Below, one piece after another: positions 54,041 through 62,090 of a DNA stretch of 64,000 nt (positions are counted from its first letter, which is position 1; every line of letters begins with the position of its first letter). Under the pieces are notes generated by a model, which saw nothing but the letters and a program-made list of their open reading frames with translations, searched no databases and had not been told where the DNA came from. The stretch is from an uncultured Ruminococcus sp. (GTDB taxonomy: Bacteria; Bacillota; Clostridia; Oscillospirales; Acutalibacteraceae). A program made the translations under genes and the position numbers. Where the stretch lies: the NCBI GenBank assembly GCA_902767845.1, contig CACXIV010000012.1, forward strand, positions 20,901 to 84,900, given 5' to 3'.

Positions 54041-55081
54041 ATGAACAAAGCTGCTTTTTCAAGGGCTTTTGCAGTTATACTCACCGCTTTTTTGTTTATT
54101 GCCGCGGGCATGACCGTTCACGCCGACGAGCTCGAGTCGACTCCCTCGGCGGAACCGCTCGGTTCCGAGCCTACCGAAGCTACCGATTCGTCCGAGTCCA
54201 CTGTATCCGTCCTGTCTACGACGGAGCCCATCATTCCCGCGGAGTTTCCGGCGCTGACGGTCAACGCCATCTCAAACTTTTTTCCAAAATCGAGCGCGGA
54301 ATACAACGTAAAAACTCAGGAGATCACCGTGACCTACTGGCTTCGCTCGACTAAGGATATTTTGAGCGTTCAGTGGTATCTCGCGTACGATCCCGAGGTT
54401 CTCACCTTTAACGAAGAAAAAAACCCGCCGCCGAACATTTGCTCGTCGATAGCGTATGATTCTGTTCTCTCTCTTCCGGAAAAGGGAAGGATAGGCTACT
54501 GCGCCACGAGCCTGAGTCTGTTTGATTTTTCGAGTCAGGACATGCCATTTGTTCAGCTCGTGTTTGATGTAAATGCGCTTAATCCCGACGAGCCGATCAT
54601 AACAAAGGTAGATCTTACCGTTGAGGATCTTATCGTATCAGATATAGACAGCGCGACCGGTCTTTCCGACTCAGAGAGCGAGATCCCGATCGTTGATAAT
54701 TCAATCATTATCGGCGAAATCGATCCTCTTACGGAGCGCCTTACAAAAATGACCACCCTTACAGCCTCGAATTTTGTTCAGGCGACGGAGGCCCCTTCTC
54801 AGTCCGGAACTATCCTTGTCACCGACGAAAGCGGTTCGATAGTGGCTTCGGAGACTGTGGAGGCTCAATCAACCGCCGCAACTCACCCCTCAACTGCTCC
54901 GACCCAAAGCACCTACCCGTCGCGGCAGATCGGCAAAGCCGACGACGAACAAAAAAAAGAACCGCCCAATCAGGGCAGTGTGCCCACGGGCGGAGTCCTT
55001 TACGCGTTCATAACCCTCGCGATCATCTGCGTATCGACGAGTATCCTCTTTGTGATGCGCAAAAAAGAGATAATGTATTAG
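54041..55081 (+). CDS. Membrane-anchored cohesin-like module protein
   Basis: A 346-residue surface protein: signal peptide (1-28, TVHADE), Ser/Thr/Glu linker, and one cohesin-like module (about 70-225) that opens LTVNAISNFFPKSSAEYN, the same opener as the four modules of the large protein. It continues LSVQWYLAYDPEVLTFNEE and FVQLVFDVNALNPDEPIITK. A Thr/Ser stem with SVPTGG, a membrane helix and a short basic tail (RKKEIMY) follow. GGGGGTG decides the ATG at 54041. The shared opener suggests the module family acts as a common building block in this locus. Confidence 0.8.
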   Translation: MNKAAFSRAFAVILTAFLFIAAGMTVHADELESTPSAEPLGSEPTEATDSSESTVSVLSTTEPIIPAEFPALTVNAISNFFPKSSAEYNVKTQEITVTYWLRSTKDILSVQWYLAYDPEVLTFNEEKNPPPNICSSIAYDSVLSLPEKGRIGYCATSLSLFDFSSQDMPFVQLVFDVNALNPDEPIITKVDLTVEDLIVSDIDSATGLSDSESEIPIVDNSIIIGEIDPLTERLTKMTTLTASNFVQATEAPSQSGTILVTDESGSIVASETVEAQSTAATHPSTAPTQSTYPSRQIGKADDEQKKEPPNQGSVPTGGVLYAFITLAIICVSTSILFVMRKKEIMY

Positions 55082-55127
55082 AGCGTTATCTTGATCGCGG
55101 CATGATACCGAAATCCGATAATATCCT

Positions 55128-55163
55128 ACAGGGGCGGTCGCCGACTGCTCCTGTTGTTTTTTT
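55128..55163 (+). terminator. Terminator of the fourth surface gene
   Basis: ACAGGGGC pairs with GCTCCTGT (one G-U) and is followed by TGTTTTTTT. Confidence 0.75.
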
Positions 55164-55179
55164 ACCGATTAAAAAGCTT

Positions 55180-55214
55180 AAAAAAATAAAGGGAACAGCC
55201 AAAGCCGTTCCCTT
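55180..55214 (-). terminator. Terminator of rpmB
   Basis: Leftward stem AAGGGAAC/GTTCCCTT with inner GC pairs, followed by TATTTTTTT. Confidence 0.88.
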
Positions 55215-55226
55215 AGATGTAAAATC

Positions 55227-55415
55227 TTAGTTAGCTCTTGTTACCTTACCTGAACGCAAGCAGCGGGTGCAAGCATATACACGCTTGGGCGAACCGTCAA
55301 CGATAGCTTTGACACGCTGTACGTTGGGCTTCCAGGTTCTGTTTGAACGTCTGTGTGAGTGAGAAACCTTGATGCCGAACTTTACATCCTTACCGCAGAA
55401 TTCACATTTTGCCAT
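55227..55415 (-). CDS. rpmB: 50S ribosomal protein L28
   Basis: A 62-residue large-subunit protein: MAKCEFCGKDVKFGIKVSHS, RRSNRTWKPNVQRVKA and CTRCLRSGKVTRA. Two CxxC pairs show it to be the zinc-binding (C+) form. AAGGAGGTG precedes the ATG. Single-gene unit with promoter 55463-55491 and terminator 55180-55214. Confidence 0.98.
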   Translation of the reverse strand: MAKCEFCGKDVKFGIKVSHSHRRSNRTWKPNVQRVKAIVDGSPKRVYACTRCLRSGKVTRAN

Positions 55416-55462
55416 GCGTCTGCACCTCCTTAGTCAAATCAAATTCTATTCCTAACTTTGTT

Positions 55463-55491
55463 ATAATACCAGAAAAATCCGAAAAAAGCAA
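55463..55491 (-). promoter_or_regulatory. Sigma-A promoter of rpmB
   Basis: Minus strand -35 TTGCTT, 17-bp spacer, -10 TATTAT. Confidence 0.7.
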
Positions 55492-55527
55492 GTGTTTTTT
55501 CAAAATTTCTCAACTTGTTTTTTACGC

Positions 55528-55556
55528 TTGTAATTTAAGCCAAAGTATAGTATAAT
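55528..55556 (+). promoter_or_regulatory. Sigma-A promoter of the M50-scpAB cluster
   Basis: -35 TTGTAA, 17-bp spacer, -10 TATAAT, about 37 bp before the start. Confidence 0.75.
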
Positions 55557-55592
55557 TTAATATGTATAATTTTATCATTTCAGGAGGCGCAA

Positions 55593-56279
55593 ATGCTCTC
55601 TCAACTTTTAAGCGGCAATTTTACGATGCAGGACATAATCGCCGAGATCCTGGCGGTTTTGGTGATAATACTTCTTATCCTTCCGTTCCACGAATGGGCG
55701 CACGCCTTTACGGCTTCGCTTTTGGGCGATAAGGGTATAAAGCAAAGGGGCAGGCTGTCGTTCAACCCCGTCAGCCACATCGACCCGATCGGCGCTCTGT
55801 GCATGCTCTTCTTCGGCTTCGGATGGGCAAGACCCGTTCCCGTTGATCCGCGCAAGTTCAAAAACCCCAAGGTCGGCATGGCGATAACCGCGCTCATGGG
55901 ACCCGTCGCCAACCTTGTCGCGGGCTTTGCGGGACTCATTATCTTTAATATTCTTTACAAGGCTGCGTTTATGTTTATGTACACAAACCCCGTCGGAATG
56001 TTTATCTCGGTTTTCCTGAGGTTCTACATCACCGTAAACGTCAACCTCGCGGTGTTCAACCTTCTGCCAATACCGCCGCTCGACGGCTCAAAGATACTCT
56101 TCACCTTTTTGCCTGACAAGGCGGTCGAGTTCTGCTACAGATACCAGATGTTCTTCTTCATCGCGCTGTTTTTGATGATCTCATTCGGACCGCTGAGCGG
56201 ACTGCTGAGCTATTTGTCGAACGGACTGCTCAGAGGCATGACGTGGCTGGCGTCGCTGCCGTTCGCGCTTTTCGGCTGA
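55593..56279 (+). CDS. Site-2 protease family (M50B) membrane metalloprotease
   Basis: A 228-residue polytopic intramembrane protease. The zinc site HEWAH (HExxH) lies in ILPFHEWAHAFTA at residues 37-49, and the third ligand Asp in NLLPIPPLDGSKI. The NPVSHIDPIGALCMLFFGFGWA segment is typical of the YwhC/SREBP-like group. Five to six membrane helices. The substrate is unknown. AGGAGG precedes the ATG. It opens a cluster with scpA and scpB, an arrangement common in Clostridia. Confidence 0.9.
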   Translation: MLSQLLSGNFTMQDIIAEILAVLVIILLILPFHEWAHAFTASLLGDKGIKQRGRLSFNPVSHIDPIGALCMLFFGFGWARPVPVDPRKFKNPKVGMAITALMGPVANLVAGFAGLIIFNILYKAAFMFMYTNPVGMFISVFLRFYITVNVNLAVFNLLPIPPLDGSKILFTFLPDKAVEFCYRYQMFFFIALFLMISFGPLSGLLSYLSNGLLRGMTWLASLPFALFG

Positions 56280-56289
56280 GGGGTTCGGT

Positions 56290-56997
56290 ATGGATACCGC
56301 GCTGCAATACAAGCTGCCCGTTTTTGAGGGACCGCTCGATCTGCTGTTAACGCTTATTTCAAAAAACAAAATAGATATTTACGATATCCAAATCTCCGAT
56401 CTGCTCGACCAGTACATGGAGCAGATAAATCAAATGCAGGAGAATCAAATGGATATCGCCTCGGAATTTCTCACAATGGCGTCGCGCCTTGTGTATATCA
56501 AGTCGGTCATGCTGCTGCCGAAGTACGAGGAAGAGGCGGAGGAGCTTAAAAAGGAGCTCTCCGGGCAGCTTCTCGAATACGCCGTATGCCGCGAAATGGC
56601 GGCGAAGCTCGGCGCGGTTTACGACTTTGACACGTTTTTCAGGGCGCCGTCTCCGGTGGAGTTCGACCTGACCTACAACCGCACCCATCCGAGCGGCGAC
56701 ATAGCCGCGGCGTACATCAGCGCGGTCGGCAGGGGAAAGCGAAAGCTGCCGCCGTCCGAGCAGGCGTTTTCCGGGATAGTGGCTCACAAGATCGTCTCCG
56801 TAAACGGAAAGATAATCCACCTGATGCGCAGGCTCCGCCACGGCAAAAAGCTGGAGTACCACGAGATATTTGAGGTGTGCGAGGGCAAAAGCGACCTTGT
56901 CGCCACCTTTCTCGCTACTCTTGAGCTCGTCAAGGGCAAGCGTATCCGCATAGACGGAACAGGCGAAAACGCCGTAGTAAGAATGATTGAGGATTAA
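56290..56997 (+). CDS. scpA: Segregation and condensation protein A (kleisin)
   Basis: ScpA bridges the two SMC arms of the condensin-like Smc-ScpA-ScpB complex that compacts and separates chromosomes. The 235 residues contain the family start LPVFEGPLDLLLTLISKNKI, DIYDIQISDLLDQYM, FLTMASRLVYIKSVMLLP and the C-terminal winged helix (FLATLELVKGKRIRI). It begins ten bases after the M50 gene, with its ribosome-binding site GAGGGG. Confidence 0.95.
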   Translation: MDTALQYKLPVFEGPLDLLLTLISKNKIDIYDIQISDLLDQYMEQINQMQENQMDIASEFLTMASRLVYIKSVMLLPKYEEEAEELKKELSGQLLEYAVCREMAAKLGAVYDFDTFFRAPSPVEFDLTYNRTHPSGDIAAAYISAVGRGKRKLPPSEQAFSGIVAHKIVSVNGKIIHLMRRLRHGKKLEYHEIFEVCEGKSDLVATFLATLELVKGKRIRIDGTGENAVVRMIED

Positions 56998-56998
56998 T

Positions 56999-57592
56999 AT
57001 GGAAGAAATAAATATTTTCGCCGCGATCGAAGCGATATTGTTTTCGAGCGGCGACTCGGTAGAAAAATCAAGGATCGCCCAGGCGCTCGGTATTACCGAC
57101 GATCAGGTCGACGAGGCCGCGGACAGGCTCGTTGATGATTACAAAGCGCAAAACAGGGGCATAACAATAATAAGGCTCGGAACGGCGTATCAGATGACCG
57201 CGGCCAAGGCTTACGCACCGCAGATACGCACGGTCATGGATCTTCGCAGGAACACTCCGCTTTCTCAGGCGGCGCTCGAGGTGCTCGCGGTCGTGGCGTA
57301 CAACCAGCCCGTGACCAAGGCGTTTGTCGAGCAGGTCAGGGGAGTCGACTGCAGCGGAGTTATCGGCAGTCTGACCGCGAAGGGGCTTATTGAGGAAAAG
57401 GGCAGGCTCGAGCTTCCCGGCAGGCCGCTGCTCTACGGCACTACGGAGCATTTTCTGCGCTGCTTCAATATTTCAGACATAGACGAGCTTCCGCCGCTTC
57501 CGGAGGACGGCGAAAAATCCGGCGACGCACAGGAAGCCCAAGATGCCGGTTCTAAGGACGAGGACGTCCAAATGTCCGTATTTGACGAGTAA
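56999..57592 (+). CDS. scpB: Segregation and condensation protein B
   Basis: ScpB dimers bind ScpA and regulate the Smc ATPase. The 197 residues hold two winged-helix domains: IEAILFSSGDSVEKSRIAQA, then YQMTAAKAYAPQI, and the second with LSQAALEVLAVVAYNQPVTK and VEQVRGVDCSGVIGSLTAKG, then GRPLLYGTTEHFL. The tail is acidic. GAGG inside the end of scpA is six bases before the ATG at 56999, one base after the scpA stop, so translation is coupled. Confidence 0.95.
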   Translation: MEEINIFAAIEAILFSSGDSVEKSRIAQALGITDDQVDEAADRLVDDYKAQNRGITIIRLGTAYQMTAAKAYAPQIRTVMDLRRNTPLSQAALEVLAVVAYNQPVTKAFVEQVRGVDCSGVIGSLTAKGLIEEKGRLELPGRPLLYGTTEHFLRCFNISDIDELPPLPEDGEKSGDAQEAQDAGSKDEDVQMSVFDE

Positions 57593-57620
57593 AGCTTACT
57601 GATTCAGGAGGGGATAAGCC

Positions 57621-58724
57621 GTGGTTGGCTGGTACATTTTGATCGGAATAATCCTTTTTATCGCGCTTATTCTGATTATCCCCGTCGGGATTGACGCGAG
57701 CTTTGAAAAGGATTTATCGGCAAAGCTGAAAATCGCCTTCGTGCCGATAACCCTATATCCGCCAAGGCCGAAAAAGCCTAAAAAAGAAAAGAAGAAAAAA
57801 GAAAAGCCAAAGCAGGAAGAAGAAAAGCCAAAGGAGAAAAAGACCAATATAATCAAGGAAAAGGGTATCGACTGGCTTATCGAGGTGATCCGTCAGGCGG
57901 CTACGATCGCGGGCGGAATGCTCAGGGACTTTTTCAGGCATCTTGTTATAAAAAAGCTGAACATCAGCATAACCTACGCGGGCGAGAACGCCGAGGACAC
58001 CGCCGTAAAATACGGCTACTTCTGCCTGTCGGTATATCCCGCGGTGAGTATTTTGGCAAGCGTTGCCAAATGCAAAAAATACGGGGTAGATATAGCCCCG
58101 AACTTTGAGGAGGGCGCCGAATCCGTATACTCGGTCGAGGCGTCGCTTCGGATAAGGGTATTTTGGGTCGTTGCGCTTGTGCTCAGGCACGGCGTCAAGG
58201 CGCTGAAGCTCCTTTTGAGCCTCAGGAGCGGAAAAAACTCAGATTTGAAAAAATATATGTCCGAGACGGACTATTGTAAAGGAGATATAAACATGGAGCA
58301 TCCTATCGGCAACTTAATGAACATCACAATGGAAAAGATCAAGGAGATGGTCGACGTCAACACTATCATCGGCGAGCCCATCACCTCCGCTGACGGAACG
58401 CTGATCATCCCCGTGTCAAAGGTGAGCTACGGCTTTGCCTCGGGCGGTTCCGACCTCCCCACAAAGAAGGAGAACAAGGACTGCTTCGGCGGCGGTTCCG
58501 GCGCCGGCGTTACGATCCAGCCCGTGGGCTTCCTCACCGTTTATCAGGGCGACGTCAAGCTCATCACGGTAGACGGAGGCGGAAACGGCTTTGACCAGAT
58601 CATCGGCATGGTTCCCGATGTCGTTGACAAGGTCAAGGATGTCATAAAGTCACGCAAGGCAAAAAAGGCTCAGAAGGAAGAAGACGATTTCTCTGAGATC
58701 ACCGTAGACGATCTCGACATCTGA
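57621..58724 (+). CDS. DUF2953 protein, read in frame into GerW/YtfJ
   Basis: The open frame encodes 367 residues. Residues 1-220 form a DUF2953 (YtfI-like) sporulation-associated protein: a membrane segment (VGWYILIGIILFIALILIIP), a Lys/Glu-rich linker (PKKPKKEKKKKEK) and a conserved alpha/beta region (SITYAGENAEDTAVKYGYF). From residue 225 the sequence is a complete GerW/YtfJ protein. In other Firmicutes ytfI and ytfJ are adjacent but separate. Here no stop codon separates them, although a good ribosome-binding site and ATG lie at the junction. A GTG at 57621 with AGGAGGGG seven bases upstream is the start. The fusion may be genuine, or a lost stop/frameshift. Confidence 0.75.
   Translation: MVGWYILIGIILFIALILIIPVGIDASFEKDLSAKLKIAFVPITLYPPRPKKPKKEKKKKEKPKQEEEKPKEKKTNIIKEKGIDWLIEVIRQAATIAGGMLRDFFRHLVIKKLNISITYAGENAEDTAVKYGYFCLSVYPAVSILASVAKCKKYGVDIAPNFEEGAESVYSVEASLRIRVFWVVALVLRHGVKALKLLLSLRSGKNSDLKKYMSETDYCKGDINMEHPIGNLMNITMEKIKEMVDVNTIIGEPITSADGTLIIPVSKVSYGFASGGSDLPTKKENKDCFGGGSGAGVTIQPVGFLTVYQGDVKLITVDGGGNGFDQIIGMVPDVVDKVKDVIKSRKAKKAQKEEDDFSEITVDDLDI
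58293..58724 (+). CDS. ytfJ: GerW/YtfJ family sporulation protein (internal start)
   Basis: A 143-residue product of the GerW (YtfJ) family, needed in Bacillus for correct spore germination. Family landmarks are MEHPIGNLMNITMEKIKEMV right at the ATG, then DVNTIIGEPI, LIIPVSKVSYGFASGG, the glycine-rich FGGGSGAGVTIQPVGFL and GDVKLITVDGG. AAAGGAGAT lies seven bases before the ATG at 58293, so ribosomes can start here independently even though the upstream DUF2953 frame continues through. Nothing else in the window is strictly sporulation-specific. Confidence 0.88.
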   Translation: MEHPIGNLMNITMEKIKEMVDVNTIIGEPITSADGTLIIPVSKVSYGFASGGSDLPTKKENKDCFGGGSGAGVTIQPVGFLTVYQGDVKLITVDGGGNGFDQIIGMVPDVVDKVKDVIKSRKAKKAQKEEDDFSEITVDDLDI

Positions 58725-58772
58725 TAACGAATACAAAACGCGCTCCCGGAATATAGTATAGGGGGTGTGTTT

Positions 58773-59894
58773 ATGAAAAAAACAATAACCGCGCTTGTCT
58801 GCGTCCTGATCGCGTTATGCCCGGCGTTTGCCGCCTCCGCAAAAAGCGGAGAGGCTCCGTCGGTATCCGCGTCGGCGTATGCGCTCTACTGCCCTCAAAA
58901 CGGCAGCATGATTCTTTCAAAGAATAAAGACGAGCATAAAAAGCCTGCGAGCACGACCAAGCTGATGACAACGCTGATCACTCTTGAGCGGTCGGCGTCG
59001 TGCAACGAAACGGTGACGTTTACCGAGAAAATGACCGCCGAGGGCAGCTCTATGTACCTCGAATACGGCGATTCGCTCAAGCTGACCGACCTTGCGGCAG
59101 GCATGATGATGTGCTCGGGCAACGACGCTGCCAACGCAGCGGCGATCGCGTTATCGGGCAGCTTTGAGGGCTTTTCAAGGCTGATGAACAGCCGCGCCCA
59201 AAGCATAGGCATGAGGAACACGCATTTTGTGACCCCCAGCGGACTCGACGACGACGATCACTACAGCTGCGCCGAGGATATGGCGCTGCTGATGGCGGAG
59301 TGTCTTAAAAACGAGCGTATGTCCGCTTTGATCTCGCAAAAAAGCGCGACCGTGAATTTTATCAGCCCGTCGAACAAGCACATGACCTACACAAACCACA
59401 ACAGGCTTTTGTCGATGTACCCCGATTGTATCGGCGGCAAGACGGGCTACACCACCGCCGCCGGCAGGTGCCTTGTCACTGCCGCGAAGCGCGACGGTCT
59501 TACGCTGATCTGCGTGACGCTCGACGATAAAAACGACTGGAACGACCATATCTCGCTGTACGACTACGGATTTTCGGTGCTTGCCTGCCGCGGCGACAGT
59601 GATTTTTCCGCGGATATCCCCGTAATGGGTGGGGAGAGCGACACACTCAGGGTCGGCTCGGAGGGCGGCGAGCTGATCGTTCCGAGGGAAAAGCTGGGAG
59701 ATGTCAGGCGAACGGTCAGGCTCGACAGCTTTTTGTTCGCACCTGTAAACCGCGGCGATATTGTCGGAGTGATCGAGTACAGCCTCGACGGTAAAATACT
59801 GCGCAGAGAGAACATAATCTCGCTGGATTCGGTCGAATACAAGCGGCGCTCAAAGGGTCTGCTTGAAAAAATAAAGGAATTGTTTAATGGATAA
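58773..59894 (+). CDS. D-alanyl-D-alanine carboxypeptidase (penicillin-binding protein)
   Basis: A 373-residue secreted, membrane-associated peptidoglycan carboxypeptidase of the DacB/DacF group. Signal peptide 1-25 (AASAKS). The three active-site motifs are STTK (KPASTTKLMTT), SGN (MCSGNDAANA) and KTG (IGGKTGYT). A C-terminal PBP5-like beta domain and an amphipathic end (SKGLLEKIKELFNG) are present. Start 58773 follows GGGGGTG. Its place between ytfJ and rluB recalls the dacB-rluB region of Bacillus, so a sporulation-cortex role is possible but the short form also fits vegetative enzymes. Confidence 0.93.
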   Translation: MKKTITALVCVLIALCPAFAASAKSGEAPSVSASAYALYCPQNGSMILSKNKDEHKKPASTTKLMTTLITLERSASCNETVTFTEKMTAEGSSMYLEYGDSLKLTDLAAGMMMCSGNDAANAAAIALSGSFEGFSRLMNSRAQSIGMRNTHFVTPSGLDDDDHYSCAEDMALLMAECLKNERMSALISQKSATVNFISPSNKHMTYTNHNRLLSMYPDCIGGKTGYTTAAGRCLVTAAKRDGLTLICVTLDDKNDWNDHISLYDYGFSVLACRGDSDFSADIPVMGGESDTLRVGSEGGELIVPREKLGDVRRTVRLDSFLFAPVNRGDIVGVIEYSLDGKILRRENIISLDSVEYKRRSKGLLEKIKELFNG

Positions 59895-60633
59895 AAAAGA
59901 ACCGATACGACTTCAAAAGTTTATTTCCCAGTGCGGAGTGGCTTCGCGCCGAAAGGCTGAGGAGCTTATTTTGCAGGGAAAGGTGAAAATAAACGGCAAG
60001 ACTGCCGTCCTCGGCGACAAGGTCACGGACAAGGACAAGGTCTATGTTAACGGCAGGCGCGTGGTTATTCCGCGCAAAAGCTTCCGTTACATAATGCTCA
60101 ACAAGCCGCGCGGATTTATCACCACAATGAGCGACGAGCGCGGCAGAAAATGCGTCGCGGAGCTTGTCGGCGGCGTGGGCGAGAGGGTGTACCCGATCGG
60201 CAGGCTGGACAAGGATTCCGAGGGCATGCTGATATTCACAAACGACGGCGAGTTCGCCAACAAGATAATGCACCCGCGCAACAGCATATATAAAATATAC
60301 CGCGTAACGGTGCGCCCCGACATCGACGAGGAACAGCTTGTCAAGCTCGAAACGGGTATCGAGCTCGACGGCAGGAAAACCGCGCCCGCGATCGTCCATG
60401 TCATCCACAAGGAGCCTGGCAGGGTGGTGCTCGAGATGATACTCCACGAGGGCAAGAACCGCGAGATACGCAGAATGTGCGAGGCGGTCGGGCTTGAGGT
60501 GGCAAGGCTCAAGCGCACCCAGATCGGCGGCGTAAAGATGGGCATGCTCAAGCAGGGCGACTGGCGCGACCTGACCGAAAAAGAGGTAAAGAACCTCACC
60601 GCCAACCCCATAGTAAACGGAAGAGTGATTTAA
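59887..60633 (+). CDS. rluB: Ribosomal large-subunit pseudouridine synthase B
   Basis: Makes pseudouridine at position 2605 of 23S rRNA (RsuA/RluB group). The 248 residues begin with an S4 RNA-binding domain (IRLQKFISQCGVASRRKAEE), then YIMLNKPRGFITT and the catalytic aspartate in PIGRLDKDSEGMLIFTNDG, and NREIRRMCEAVG. It overlaps the carboxypeptidase gene by eight bases with its ribosome-binding site (AAAGGA) inside it. Confidence 0.94.
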   Translation: MDKKEPIRLQKFISQCGVASRRKAEELILQGKVKINGKTAVLGDKVTDKDKVYVNGRRVVIPRKSFRYIMLNKPRGFITTMSDERGRKCVAELVGGVGERVYPIGRLDKDSEGMLIFTNDGEFANKIMHPRNSIYKIYRVTVRPDIDEEQLVKLETGIELDGRKTAPAIVHVIHKEPGRVVLEMILHEGKNREIRRMCEAVGLEVARLKRTQIGGVKMGMLKQGDWRDLTEKEVKNLTANPIVNGRVI

Positions 60634-60638
60634 CGAAC

Positions 60639-60669
60639 AAAGGCGTTCATTTTTTGGACGTCTTTTTTT
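60639..60669 (+). terminator. Terminator after rluB
   Basis: AAAGGCGT pairs with ACGTCTTT (one G-U) followed by more T; it closes the M50-rluB cluster. Confidence 0.7.
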
Positions 60670-60678
60670 ATTTACTTC

Positions 60679-60707
60679 TTGTACTTTGAAAGGATTTGAG
60701 TTATAAT
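60679..60707 (+). promoter_or_regulatory. Sigma-A promoter of the transcarboxylase-like operon
   Basis: -35 TTGTAC, 17-bp spacer, -10 TATAAT, about 43 bp before the start. No BirA-type operator is seen here. Confidence 0.75.
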
Positions 60708-60749
60708 ATAAAAGTATTATGAGAAGTTTGGCTTTATGGAGGAATAAAA

Positions 60750-62063
60750 ATGAGTATTGAAAAAATCAATGCCGCGAGGGAGCAGATAGCTTCGACTTCC
60801 GCGTACAGGACTCTGACCGATTTTTTTGACGAGGGCAGCTTTACCGAGCTCGACGCTTTTGTAAAATCGGGTTCAGGCTTCGCCGAGGTCACGGCAGGGT
60901 TCGGCACCGTAGAGGGCTTGCCCGTATACGCGTTCGCTCAGAACAGCGATATCTGCGGAGGCGCGCTCAGCGCCGCTCAGGGCAAAAAGCTTAAAAAGCT
61001 GTATTCGCTCGCGCTCAAAACGGGCGCTCCGGTATTCGGCTTTTACAGCAGCGTCGGCGGCAGGCTGACAGAGGGCACCGATCTGCTCGCGGGCTGCGGC
61101 GAGGTGTTAAGGCTCGCTTCAAAGGCTTCTGGAGCGGTACCTCAGGTTTCGGTGGTGCTCGGCGACTGCCTCGGCACCAACGCGCTCGGCGCGGTAAGCG
61201 CGGATTTTGTTATAATGAGCGAAAAGGCTCAGCTCAGCCTTGACGTGACCGGCAAAAACGCCGATCCTAAATATAATTTTGAGCACGGCAACGTAGCGGA
61301 GCTCGCCGAGGATACCGCTCAGGCGATCGACAAGGCGAGGGAGCTGGTTTTGTATCTTCCGTCAAACAACCTCGTTCCCGCTGCAGAGTCCGAGCCCGAA
61401 GAGCCCGACGGTATCGGCGGAAAGTGCATAGTCAGCAAGCTGGTTGACGGCGGCACAAAGCTGAGGCTGTTCGAGGGCTTCGGAGATAACGCGCGCGTAA
61501 GGCTCGCAAGGCTCGGCGGTCAGGTGGTCGGTATCGTCCGCACCACAGGCGGCAAGCTCGACTGCAAGTCCGCAAGAAAGGCGGCAAAGTTCGTCCGCTT
61601 TTGCGACGCGTTCTCGATCCCCGTGATCACCTTCGCTGACTGCGAGGGCTTCGAGTGCCTCAGCTCGGCGTCAAAGCTCACGGCGGCTTACGCCGAGGCC
61701 ACCACGGTCAAGATCTCCGTGGTCGTAGGCAAGGCGATCGGCTCCGCGTACATAGCGCTCGCCGGAACGGGCGCGAACGCCGACGTCGTTTACGCGCTGC
61801 CCGGCGCGGTGATCTCACCGGTGAATACCGAGGCTGCGGCGTTCATCATGTCTCCCGACTCAATGAACGTACCGGTTCCCGAGCAAAAGGCGGCTGCCGA
61901 CAGGTTCGCTGAGGAAAATCTCTCGGCGTTCAACGCGGCTCAAAACGGCTATGTAGACGGCGTGTTTGCAGAGGAAGAGCTCAGGGACGCCCTGCTTTCC
62001 GCGCTCGATATGCTCGCCGGCAAGAGGGTTCCCACAGTTGCAAAAAAGCACAGCACAATCTGA
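60750..62063 (+). CDS. Divergent carboxyltransferase subunit (12S/MmdA/PccB-like)
   Basis: A 437-residue protein of the acyl-CoA carboxyltransferase superfamily with both crotonase-like halves. The N-terminal half contains GFGTVEGLPVYAFAQN, GGRLTEGTDLLAGCGEVLRL, and VPQVSVVLGDCLGTNAL. The C-terminal half contains KAAKFVRFCDAFSIPVITF, YAEATTVKISVVVGKAIGSA and an INTEAAA-like SPVNTEAAAFIM. It is about 70 residues shorter than MmdA/PccB, and the usual oxyanion motifs (GGARIQEG, GPCAGGAVYSP) are changed to VGGRLTEG and GDCLGTNALGA. Cotranscribed with a biotin carrier and an OadA-like subunit, so it probably moves a carboxyl group between biotin and an acyl-CoA. Confidence 0.85.
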   Translation: MSIEKINAAREQIASTSAYRTLTDFFDEGSFTELDAFVKSGSGFAEVTAGFGTVEGLPVYAFAQNSDICGGALSAAQGKKLKKLYSLALKTGAPVFGFYSSVGGRLTEGTDLLAGCGEVLRLASKASGAVPQVSVVLGDCLGTNALGAVSADFVIMSEKAQLSLDVTGKNADPKYNFEHGNVAELAEDTAQAIDKARELVLYLPSNNLVPAAESEPEEPDGIGGKCIVSKLVDGGTKLRLFEGFGDNARVRLARLGGQVVGIVRTTGGKLDCKSARKAAKFVRFCDAFSIPVITFADCEGFECLSSASKLTAAYAEATTVKISVVVGKAIGSAYIALAGTGANADVVYALPGAVISPVNTEAAAFIMSPDSMNVPVPEQKAAADRFAEENLSAFNAAQNGYVDGVFAEEELRDALLSALDMLAGKRVPTVAKKHSTI

Positions 62064-62090
62064 TTTAACATAAAGGGGTAATTATTAGCT

